Positions 16,190 to 22,944 of a DNA stretch of 32,128 bases are shown here, piece by piece (the first letter of the stretch is position 1; each line of letters opens with the position of its first letter). The notes below the pieces were generated by a model, which was not told the origin of the DNA, did not search any database, and worked only from the letters and a program-made list of their open reading frames with translations. Location of the stretch: contig CAMCGZ010000026.1 of the NCBI GenBank assembly GCA_945874535.1, positions 1 through 32,128 of the forward strand, written 5' to 3'. This DNA comes from Bdellovibrio sp. ZAP7. GTDB lineage: Bacteria; Bdellovibrionota; UBA1018; CAIMNF01. Both the position numbers and the translations under genes were made by a program.

Positions 16190-16557
16190 CAGGCTTTTTG
16201 ATCGAGAATACGTCCGGATTTATTTCCCGAATGGATCGCCTCGCGGAGACGGAGAAACTCCTCACCCGAGACCGACCGGAGGATTCCTCCGGCCCCGTCT
16301 TTCAATACCACCCGAAGTCCGGGGCCGCTCCCCACCGATGAGGCACTGATCCCGTGAGAGAGATTGGTCTCATCCACAGTGAAAGACTCGATCGCCTCCT
16401 CCAGAGCCTCGGCCGTGACAGGAGTTTGGTCTTCTTTTTTTTCTTGTTTCTTCTGGCGTTCGTAAGCATTGGACCCCGCGCCCCCCTGCTTGTCGTTACC
16501 CGCCTCGGTGATCCGGCCAAAAGAGGCCTGAATCGGTATAAAGGTCTGGATCTTCAT
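16189..16557 (-). CDS. FlaG-like small protein heading the flagellar operon
   Basis: 122 residues starting MKIQTFIPIQASFG. A charged middle region (ERQKKQEKKEDQTPVT) precedes a C-terminal domain (GLRVVLKDGAGGILRSVSGE, then EFLRLREAI) that recalls the FlaG family, where a '..V.D..TG.VIR.IP.EE.L' end is typical. FlaG genes commonly lie just upstream of fliD. The resemblance is modest, so I leave the symbol blank. The ATG at 16557 follows GGAGGG at a normal distance; the longer frame to 16671 lacks such a site. It overlaps the LpxH-type gene by one base. Confidence 0.55.
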   Translation of the reverse strand: MKIQTFIPIQASFGRITEAGNDKQGGAGSNAYERQKKQEKKEDQTPVTAEALEEAIESFTVDETNLSHGISASSVGSGPGLRVVLKDGAGGILRSVSGEEFLRLREAIHSGNKSGRILDQKA

Positions 16558-16611
16558 TCCATCACCCTCCCAGCAGCTATTCGGCAAAACGGGAAGAATG
16601 ATTGAATTTGT

Positions 16612-16627
16612 TGCTTCTAGGCTGCCA
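16612..16627 (-). promoter_or_regulatory. candidate sigma-54 promoter for the flagellar operon
   Basis: On the reverse strand TGGCAGCCTAGAAGCA has GG and GC separated by exactly ten bases, the invariant -24/-12 spacing of sigma-54 promoters. The -12 side (AAGC) departs from TTGC. It would start transcription near 16600, about 44 bases before the FlaG-like gene. A GCCGAATA sequence at 16585-16578 resembles a sigma-28 -10 box and is an alternative. Confidence 0.35.
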
Positions 16628-16715
16628 GGGCTTTGAAGATTCAGGGGTTTTTTGTCACCCAATCGGGCCATTCCGCCCCGAACTTCACCCGACTGAAGCG
16701 AACTGCGCTTTTTTC

Positions 16716-16745
16716 TTGACTCCTTACATCAACTTTGTGTAAGAT
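16716..16745 (+). promoter_or_regulatory. sigma-70-type promoter of the lipoprotein gene
   Basis: TTGACT (16716-16721), an 18-base spacer and TAAGAT (16740-16745). Transcription would begin near 16752, leaving a short leader that holds GGAGG before the ATG at 16770. This is one of the clearest promoters in the window. Confidence 0.7.
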
Positions 16746-16769
16746 GTGCAAAATTTTTTGGAGGATTCC

Positions 16770-17672
16770 ATGATCTCTTCCCGCCTGATCGCCCTGATTG
16801 CCGCACTTCCAGCCCTGCTCACGGCTTGCTCCGAAGGAGCTTACTCTCCGAATTCCGGCACTCCTTATCTGGCAGCGGGCATGAATCAATTCGGCATGAA
16901 CCAACCCGGGGTGATTCAAAACAGCGTGAATCCGATGATGACGAATCCGATGATGATGACCGCCCAGGCTCGGATGAATGCGGGATTCTACTTCAACGGT
17001 TTCTGGAACATGGGATGTGGCATCCGGACCGGAGTCGCCTACACCGCCGATCAATGCGCCTGCGTCCAAGCCCCCTGTGATTGCAAAAAAGTGATGCAAC
17101 AGTGCCAGAACGGAAACACTTCCGGTGGTACCGATGGCATCAATTGCGATTCGAAGACCCTGCCCCTCACCCTGACGGGCGCGGATGCCCGAGCTCTTTA
17201 CAACCGCATGGCCCGCGAAGAAGTCGAGACCGGCAAGCGCGGCAAGACCCGGATCAAAACCGGAACTGTGATCAAGTGCTTCAAGGATGGCAAGGGCAAG
17301 CGTGACGAGAACTACGCCTGCGATTTCGATATCGCCGTAGCGGACGGCCGTTTGTACGAGTACTACCCAGTGGGTCGCCCGGCGACGGCAGGTACCGCCT
17401 CTGACAGTGTGTATGCCGGATCGAGCCTCGAAATCGGTGGCCAGTATCTGAACACCAACGAAGCCCTGATCCGTCTTCGCGGACGGATTGCCGCAACCCT
17501 CTACAAGAAGCTCGGCACCGAGGCAAAGCCTGGCAACATCGGCGGAAGCACCGCAGCCAACATCAAAAGCGGCATGAACCTCAAGTGCTTTGAGACCCTC
17601 ACCACTGCCACTCCGATCACCGAGTGCCAGATCAAACTCCGGGTTGAAACCGGTGAAGTGATCTCGAACTGA
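16770..17672 (+). CDS. lipoprotein with Met/Asn-rich linker and duplicated C-terminal domain
   Basis: 300 residues starting MISSRLIALIAALPALLTAC, with a good lipobox (LLTAC) for lipidation and outer-membrane anchoring. A flexible Met/Asn/Gln-rich linker follows (MNQFGMNQPGVIQN, PMMTNPMMM). Next comes a cysteine-dense block (CACVQAPCDCKKVMQQC). The rest holds two related units: ALYNRM...RIKTGTVIKCFK...ACDFDIAVADGRL and TLYKKL...NIKSGMNLKCFE...ECQIKLRVETGEV. Family unknown. GGAGG lies seven bases before the ATG at 16770, which excludes the upstream frame opening at 16746. No terminator is obvious afterwards. Confidence 0.8.
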   Translation: MISSRLIALIAALPALLTACSEGAYSPNSGTPYLAAGMNQFGMNQPGVIQNSVNPMMTNPMMMTAQARMNAGFYFNGFWNMGCGIRTGVAYTADQCACVQAPCDCKKVMQQCQNGNTSGGTDGINCDSKTLPLTLTGADARALYNRMAREEVETGKRGKTRIKTGTVIKCFKDGKGKRDENYACDFDIAVADGRLYEYYPVGRPATAGTASDSVYAGSSLEIGGQYLNTNEALIRLRGRIAATLYKKLGTEAKPGNIGGSTAANIKSGMNLKCFETLTTATPITECQIKLRVETGEVISN

Positions 17673-17761
17673 CCCCCTTCAGAGCCCCGACCGACCCGGC
17701 AATTCATTCCCATTCACCCGGATGCCGGCTGAGCCGAAAGGTAGGCAGGAGGGTGACAAGG

Positions 17762-18937
17762 ATGTCAAACCCAGGACTCGGAGAATGTTTGGTTTTCATC
17801 TGCCTGGCTCTGATCACAGGCGCACCGTTTTACTTCAAGCACTGGCTCGATCGTGAGCAGCCGGTGCTCCGGGATCCACTCGACCGGCACACCAACCGCC
17901 TCTCTCTGATCATTTTCGGAGCCCTGTTCGCCGGCGCCTTTCTGTATCCGCGACACTCCTGGAAAGTGGCCCAGGTCCTTCTGGGCGCCTCGATCCTTTC
18001 GTTCTCCATTCTTTACCAAACCCGGGGCCGTTACATCGCCCGAATGTCAGGACTGGCGACTCCCAAGCCGGAGGCTTCCTTTCGTCAAAGTGCTGCCCGG
18101 ATGGCCATCGGACTCGCGCTGTGTGCCGCCTTCTCCTGGAATCCTCTTCTGATTCTTGTCGCACCCTTTGCCCTGCCTTTCCTGATGCCCTCCATTTTGA
18201 GGCTGCAGTATTCCACCCAGTCCATGGAGGACTCCCCGATTCGCTCAAAGATCTCCCGGACTTTTGCAGAAGCTGGCATTCCACTTTCTCGAATTCTCAT
18301 CATCGATGAAACCGGATCGGGCTCAAGGAATGCCTTCATCGCCGGAAGCAGCTTCGGCCGCGGTGCCTTCGGAAGAACCCTGTTCATCGGACTCGGTCTT
18401 TTTGAAACACTGGAAAACGAAGAACTGCATGCAGTGGTGCTCCACGAAGCCGCCCATGCGAAACTTCACCACATCCGGAATCGCTGGTTTGCGGCGATTG
18501 GCCTCTTCATCCTCTGCAGTTTCTGGACCGCGATTCCAGCAGCCTTCTTGTTTCCGGGGGATACGGGAATTCTGATCGCAGCTTTCATTGTCGCCTGCAT
18601 AGCGCAAATCTGGCTTCTCGGAAGAGTCATTCACCGTCAGGAGCTCGAAGCCGATCGGGAAGCGGTCAGACTGGGAGCCGGATCGGATGCTCTTGGAATA
18701 GCTCTCAAGAAGCTCGACGCAGGGATCTCAGGACCCTACCCGACCCTCGAGGAGCGCTTGGGATCCCTGAAGGAAGGACTTCCCCCTTCAGAAGGAATCA
18801 TCCCGCAAAAGTCATTTTTCTCGGCCTACTCGATGATGGTGGTCGGAGTGGTCCTCTGGTCGGCGCAGAACCTGGCCCCCAAAGAACCCGGCCCGGCACA
18901 AATTGCCCGTTCAGCGCAGGAGGGCGTGCGTCGATGA
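17762..18937 (+). CDS. M48-family integral membrane zinc metallopeptidase
   Basis: About 391 residues. Hydrophobic segments near 10-28, 48-65, 75-90 and 115-150 precede the zinc site HEAAH (H228, E229, H232). Two further membrane helices follow (about 240-290), then the third ligand in QELEADREAVRLG (E296), the usual M48 E-x-x-x-D arrangement. A last hydrophobic stretch lies near the C-terminus. M48 membrane enzymes such as HtpX and Ste24/BepA relatives handle misfolded or processed envelope proteins; this one is closest to that broad group, without a firm subfamily. AGGAGGG ends eight bases before the ATG at 17762, so this is preferred over the GTG at 17753. A membrane/coiled-coil gene follows 22 bases later. 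Confidence 0.85.
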   Translation: MSNPGLGECLVFICLALITGAPFYFKHWLDREQPVLRDPLDRHTNRLSLIIFGALFAGAFLYPRHSWKVAQVLLGASILSFSILYQTRGRYIARMSGLATPKPEASFRQSAARMAIGLALCAAFSWNPLLILVAPFALPFLMPSILRLQYSTQSMEDSPIRSKISRTFAEAGIPLSRILIIDETGSGSRNAFIAGSSFGRGAFGRTLFIGLGLFETLENEELHAVVLHEAAHAKLHHIRNRWFAAIGLFILCSFWTAIPAAFLFPGDTGILIAAFIVACIAQIWLLGRVIHRQELEADREAVRLGAGSDALGIALKKLDAGISGPYPTLEERLGSLKEGLPPSEGIIPQKSFFSAYSMMVVGVVLWSAQNLAPKEPGPAQIARSAQEGVRR

Positions 18938-18959
18938 ATAAGAGGGAGAAGGATTTCCT

Positions 18960-20090
18960 ATGAAGTGGACATTGGGTTGGATCGGATTTGTGATCGCACT
19001 CGTGATGACCGTGCCCTCCGGAGTTTGCTCCGAAGTCGCACCGGCAATGAGTCTCGACCAGGCTTTCGAAAATCTTGAAAAATCGATCAAAGAAGGCAAG
19101 GACTCAGCTTCCGGCTCGACACCCCGATGGAAGGAACTCGAGCAATTCCAAACCTCCTTATGGAGAGCCATGGCCCTCGACCCGACTCCCGGCGCCGCTG
19201 TGCCCGTCCATGAGGTGCCCAAAGAACTTTTTGCTGCCGAACTGAACCAGGACCTCAAATCGCAGTGGGAAACTCTTGAGAAAAGTCCGCTCCCGAAGCA
19301 AAGCGGTTCCGAGACGGAGTTCAAACAGTACGCAGCGACCGTCCAGCAGATCTTGACCTTGCGCGAGAGCCGCCAGTTCCCACTGGCTCGAGCCATCGCC
19401 AAGCGCGGAATCCTCGATCATGACTACAAACCCCTTCTGACTCGCATTCAATCGTCAAAAGAGTCGAACGGCCCCCTGACCGGCTGGTCCAGAATTGAAG
19501 AACACGCCAAATCCATACGCGAAAGGGTCTTACCTAAAGACCCTCAAAAACGAGAACTCTTCACCAACGGCAACCAATTCATCTGGTATGCCGTGGTCGC
19601 ATTTCTAGGTTTTTTTGTCGGCGTGATTGGAATCCGGTTCAGGCCCGACTTCTTTCAGAGATTCGCCGACACGATCGAAACCGCGGCATCCGCCTCCGTG
19701 AGCAAAAGGAGCGATGCGCAGGCCCTCGATTATTCAAAGTGGCTAAAAGAGCTTGAAGAGATCCTGAGTCGGCTCCGCTCCTCCCAGATCGGACATGAGC
19801 GGAGAATTGAAGACATGGTCCACCAGGCCGATCAAATGGTCCAGCAGGCCAGCGGCTTGGCCGTGGATGCACGGATCAAGAACGAACCGAATCTCGATTT
19901 CCGCGTCAATGGACTCCTGAAACAACTCAGGGGGCAGATGGAACACGCGCAAAAGCTGAAGGCCGGCGATCGAGTACAGATCACTGTGATGATGGAACAC
20001 TGCCTGCGCCTCTGCGATGCCATCGAAGCAGGAGCCATCCATTACGACCGGACCCGCCCCGTCGAACCGCCCGTGATCAAAAGTGCATGA
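18960..20090 (+). CDS. membrane protein with extracytoplasmic and coiled-coil regions, unknown function
   Basis: 376 residues, no family recognised. It begins with a signal peptide or first membrane helix (WTLGWIGFVIALVMTVPSG), then a helical region of about 175 residues. A clear TM follows at about 205-225 (FIWYAVVAFLGFFVGVIGI). The last ~145 residues are charged and helical (WLKELEEILSRLRSSQIGHE, VHQADQMVQQASGLAV), probably cytosolic coiled coil. It lies 22 bases after the M48 gene with AAGGA upstream, so the two are likely one operon; it could be a partner or regulator of that peptidase. That link is inferred from position only. Confidence 0.75.
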   Translation: MKWTLGWIGFVIALVMTVPSGVCSEVAPAMSLDQAFENLEKSIKEGKDSASGSTPRWKELEQFQTSLWRAMALDPTPGAAVPVHEVPKELFAAELNQDLKSQWETLEKSPLPKQSGSETEFKQYAATVQQILTLRESRQFPLARAIAKRGILDHDYKPLLTRIQSSKESNGPLTGWSRIEEHAKSIRERVLPKDPQKRELFTNGNQFIWYAVVAFLGFFVGVIGIRFRPDFFQRFADTIETAASASVSKRSDAQALDYSKWLKELEEILSRLRSSQIGHERRIEDMVHQADQMVQQASGLAVDARIKNEPNLDFRVNGLLKQLRGQMEHAQKLKAGDRVQITVMMEHCLRLCDAIEAGAIHYDRTRPVEPPVIKSA

Positions 20091-20108
20091 ACGGAATTCG
20101 TTAATTTC

Positions 20109-20118
20109 TTGACGTCAA
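20109..20118. promoter_or_regulatory. TTGACGTCAA palindrome in the leader of the Cys-rich protein gene
   Basis: A perfect 10-bp palindrome 19 bases after the stop of the preceding gene. It could be an operator half-site pair or contain a -35 box (TTGACG), but no convincing -10 box sits at the right distance. The rest of 20091-20323 (233 bases) has no gene; I see no fold in it that I can name. Confidence 0.3.
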
Positions 20119-20323
20119 ATCGGCTCTCGTTACCTCAAATTAAACTATAGAAGCTAATTTTCCGTCTCAATTTCATGTTTTCTCGGAGATCTGCTTTACA
20201 GGGCCGTTTGTCCGGTCAACACTGAATAAAACCTCAGGACGAGGAGTAATAGGGATCCGTATGGAAGGGCCTCGGCCTCGAAGTGCGAATTTCAAAAAAC
20301 AAGTAGTACGTAAGGAGAAACAA

Positions 20324-20908
20324 ATGAAAAAGGCCCTTTATTATTGGTGTAGCGTGTTTGTACTTTCGCTCGGAATCTCGACCTATGCTCAAGCCCAGTG
20401 TGGCATTCAAGTGAAGCGGACCTTCACCTGTAACGGCGTGATCAATCTGATCGGCGCTGTCAATAAATCTTATGCTCCCAATCCTTGGGGATCTTACTGC
20501 TGCGGCGCTCTCTGCGATCGCGAATCAAAATGTAAAAGCGATCTCGAAGCCCAGTGGCTGAACAACGGCGCTTTCTGGAGCCTTCTCGGTCTGAGCGCTG
20601 GTGAACAGAACACGATCTGTAAAGCAAAAGGCGGCAACGTCCGCGTGGATTACGGCTTCGACGCCCGTAAAAAAGATTGGCAGTTCACCAAGTACGTAGC
20701 CAAGAACGGCTGTAAGTGCGACTTCACTTGCGAAAACGGCTTCTGGAAAGAAGGCAACACTTGCGTTCGCCAAGCTTGCCCGGCTAACAGCATGGTGAAC
20801 CCAGGCGTTCCTGCTTGGTTGGCCATTGGCAACTCCGGTTACAAGACCGACGACAAAGGCGGAACCCGTTTCTTCAAGCCTGCTGTCGAAGGCAACTGCA
20901 CTTTCTGA
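20324..20908 (+). CDS. cysteine-rich secreted protein, unknown function
   Basis: 194 residues with a signal peptide (KKALYYWCSVFVLSLGIS to AQA). The mature chain has 13 cysteines (QCGIQ, FTCNG, YCCGALC, SKCKS, TICKA, GCKCDFTC, NTCVR, QACPA, GNCTF), suggesting several disulfides and export past the cytosol. No family is recognised. The ATG at 20324 has AAGGAG six bases upstream; the frame open from 20261 lacks a well-spaced site. Codons are more A/T-ended and lysine-rich than in neighbours (many AAA, GGC, AAC), which can mean high expression or a different origin. It has its own leader and a strong terminator, so it is a single-gene unit. Confidence 0.8.
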   Translation: MKKALYYWCSVFVLSLGISTYAQAQCGIQVKRTFTCNGVINLIGAVNKSYAPNPWGSYCCGALCDRESKCKSDLEAQWLNNGAFWSLLGLSAGEQNTICKAKGGNVRVDYGFDARKKDWQFTKYVAKNGCKCDFTCENGFWKEGNTCVRQACPANSMVNPGVPAWLAIGNSGYKTDDKGGTRFFKPAVEGNCTF

Positions 20909-20932
20909 TCTGATTTGAAAAAATCCGATGCG

Positions 20933-20966
20933 ACCGCCGGCAGGACAACTTGCCGGCGGTTTTTTT
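20933..20966 (+). terminator. strong Rho-independent terminator
   Basis: A perfect 10-bp stem (ACCGCCGGCA with TGCCGGCGGT) around an 8-base loop, followed by a run of T. It lies 24 bases after the Cys-rich protein gene and is the only textbook terminator I find in the window. Confidence 0.93.
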
Positions 20967-20975
20967 ATTTCCTCC

Positions 20976-21004
20976 TTGCACTTGATGCTTTGATTGGATA
21001 TGAT
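20976..21004 (+). promoter_or_regulatory. sigma-70-type promoter of the serine protease gene
   Basis: TTGCAC (20976-20981), a 17-base spacer and TATGAT (20999-21004). It sits directly behind the upstream terminator and about 30 bases before the ATG, with AAAGGAGG in the leader. Confidence 0.75.
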
Positions 21005-21033
21005 GCGCCGCGTTAACACTAAAGGAGGCGCTC

Positions 21034-21780
21034 ATGTTGAAATCCCTGGCTCGGTTTTTGGTCCTGTCTCTACCCCTTTTCGCCCACGCCGAGCCGACAG
21101 GCATCGAAGGGGTCATCGGCACAGACGAGCGCTACCCCATCACTCGCGCCAACATGCGCCAACCCCACTTGAGCATGGGGCAGTTGGTATTGACCTTCGC
21201 CGGGGGCGAGGCGCTCTGTTCTGGAACCGTGATCGGCAAACGCCACGTGCTGACTGCAGCTCACTGCCTGGTCGACCATGGGAAAATCCCGAGCAAGATC
21301 GTGTTCTACCCCGGCTCGACCACATCCATCGCGACCACCAAGAATCGGTACGGAAAACATGAGGGAGTGGCCGTGCGAGTCCACCCCGGTTACAACGAGG
21401 CTCAGATCACCGAGAACGACATGGGGATGATTTATTTTGCCAAAGACCTTCCCGTCCCGGCACTGCCGATCGCTGAGGCTCCGAGCGCGTACACTCTCCC
21501 CTTCTATGAACTGATCGTCAGCGGTTACCCAGGCGACAAAGAAACCGGAACCCTCTGGGAGGCCAAGGGCTACATGAAGACCAATCCCCTGGTCGACAAC
21601 AACTCCCACTACCTCGATACTTACGCAGGCATGTCGGGCGCGTCGATCCGGACCGGAGGCGCGGTGATTGCCGTTCATTCGAGCGGGCAGTCCGACGCGA
21701 GTGGCAAGTACATCGTGAACTACGCAAACTTCCTCTCAGCGACCCGCATTCAAATGCTGAAGAACTGGCTCAAGGATTAA
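21034..21780 (+). CDS. secreted trypsin-like/V8-type serine protease
   Basis: 248 residues with a signal peptide (LARFLVLSLPLFAHA). The catalytic triad is visible: H77 in LTAAHCL, D129 in TENDMGM and S201 in AGMSGASI, where GMSGAS fits the V8/glutamyl-endopeptidase branch of family S1. A short stretch after the signal peptide (EGVIGTDER) could be a propeptide. Only two cysteines are present in the mature chain (LCSGT, AHCL). The product is probably released to the periplasm or medium. AAAGGAGG precedes the ATG by six bases. It has its own promoter and lies 21 bases before mnmA, which appears to use a separate start. Confidence 0.92.
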   Translation: MLKSLARFLVLSLPLFAHAEPTGIEGVIGTDERYPITRANMRQPHLSMGQLVLTFAGGEALCSGTVIGKRHVLTAAHCLVDHGKIPSKIVFYPGSTTSIATTKNRYGKHEGVAVRVHPGYNEAQITENDMGMIYFAKDLPVPALPIAEAPSAYTLPFYELIVSGYPGDKETGTLWEAKGYMKTNPLVDNNSHYLDTYAGMSGASIRTGGAVIAVHSSGQSDASGKYIVNYANFLSATRIQMLKNWLKD

Positions 21781-21785
21781 CCCTG

Positions 21786-21794
21786 TGCTAAACT
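21786..21794 (+). promoter_or_regulatory. extended -10 promoter candidate for mnmA
   Basis: TGC followed by TAAACT (21789-21794) forms an extended -10 element. The ATG of mnmA begins eight bases after its last T, so the transcript would start at or next to the start codon. No ribosome binding site is visible before that ATG. Confidence 0.5.
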
Positions 21795-21801
21795 CCGCGC
21801 G

Positions 21802-22944
21802 ATGAAGCCCGGTTCCGGAAAAAAAGTGATCCTCGGGATGTCCGGGGGGGTCGACTCGTCGGTCGCAGCTCATCTGTTGCTCGAGGAGGGCTACGAAGTC
21901 CTCGGGCTCTTCATGAAGAACTGGGACGAGACGGATGAGTCCGGAGAGTGCTCCGCGACCCGGGATTTCGAGGATGTTCGGAAGGTCTCCGCACAGCTGG
22001 GAATTCCCTGCTACTCGATCGAGTTCATCGAGGAGTACCGGAATCACGTGTTCTCCGAATTCCTCCGCCAGTATGAGGCGGGCTTCACCCCGAATCCCGA
22101 CGTGCTCTGCAACCGTGAGATCAAGTTCGATCTGTTTTTGAAAAAAGCGATCGAGTTCGGGTGTGATTATCTGGCCACCGGCCACTACGCGCAGGTGCGC
22201 CCCAGGACCACACCCACCCCGAACGGGGCCAAACAGGAGCTCCTCCGCGGAGCGGATCCGAACAAGGACCAGACGTATTTTCTGACCGCGGTACCCGGTG
22301 CAGTCTTTGACCGAGTTTTGTTTCCGATCGGACACCTCCCGAAGCCCGAAGTCCGTGAAATCGCCAAGCGGCTCGGGCTCGCGACTAGCACCAAGAAAGA
22401 CAGTACCGGCATTTGCTTCATCGGAGAGCGCAAGTTCAAGACCTTTCTGAACCAGTATGTGCATACCCAATCGGGAATCATCCGTGACCTCGATGGCAAC
22501 CGGGTCGGTACGCACGATGGCATCGCCTTTTACACGCTCGGACAACGAAAAGGGCTCGGCCTCGGAGGCGAGGGCGAGCCCTGGTTTGTTTGCGGAAAAG
22601 ATCGCGAAAAGAACGAGCTCGTCGTCGTCAGGGGTCAGGAACATCCGGCCCTCTATGCCTGGGAACTCGAAGCATCGGAATTGAATTGGTTCGGCGGGAC
22701 CCCGCTCACTGAAAGCTTCGATTGCACGGCGAAGTCACGGTACCGCCAACAAGACCAAGCCTGTCGGGTCACCTTCACCGGACCGGGATCGGTCCGAGTG
22801 AGGTTCACCGAACCGCAGCGAGCGATGACACCCGGACAGTACGTGGTATTTTATCAAGGCGAGGTTTGTCTCGGCGGCGGGGTGATTCAAAGCATCGGGC
22901 GCAGCTTGTTCGAAGAACAGACCGGGATTCAAATGATCCGCTGA
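21802..22944 (+). CDS. mnmA: tRNA-specific 2-thiouridylase MnmA
   Basis: 380 residues. The PP-loop SGGVDSS lies at 14-20. The catalytic cysteines are C103 in NPDVLCNRE and C205 in STGICFIGERKF. The C-terminal barrel region ends AMTPGQYVVFYQGEVCLGGG, diagnostic of MnmA. The enzyme adds sulfur to U34 of tRNA-Lys, -Glu and -Gln in the cytosol, with sulfur relayed from a cysteine desulfurase. The ATG at 21802 has no Shine-Dalgarno sequence and a -10-like box just upstream. The end overlaps the convergent Nif3-family gene by 16 bases. A 302-residue antisense frame is a shadow. Confidence 0.96.
   Translation: MKPGSGKKVILGMSGGVDSSVAAHLLLEEGYEVLGLFMKNWDETDESGECSATRDFEDVRKVSAQLGIPCYSIEFIEEYRNHVFSEFLRQYEAGFTPNPDVLCNREIKFDLFLKKAIEFGCDYLATGHYAQVRPRTTPTPNGAKQELLRGADPNKDQTYFLTAVPGAVFDRVLFPIGHLPKPEVREIAKRLGLATSTKKDSTGICFIGERKFKTFLNQYVHTQSGIIRDLDGNRVGTHDGIAFYTLGQRKGLGLGGEGEPWFVCGKDREKNELVVVRGQEHPALYAWELEASELNWFGGTPLTESFDCTAKSRYRQQDQACRVTFTGPGSVRVRFTEPQRAMTPGQYVVFYQGEVCLGGGVIQSIGRSLFEEQTGIQMIR

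Noticed and set aside
16696-16714. AAGCG-AACTG-CGCTT hairpin followed by T residues
   Set aside because: Only five base pairs, no + strand gene upstream to terminate, and the T-run is part of the promoter region of the lipoprotein gene.
20261-20323. Upstream start for the Cys-rich protein at 20261
   Set aside because: It would place 21 polar residues before a perfect signal peptide, while the ATG at 20324 has a well-spaced AAGGAG.
21736-22644. 302-residue - strand frame opposite mnmA
   Set aside because: mnmA motifs on the + strand are definitive and the antisense frame has none.
22929-22944. 16-base overlap of mnmA and the Nif3 gene as a possible frameshift or error
   Set aside because: Both products end with family-typical residues, so a short convergent overlap is the simpler explanation.
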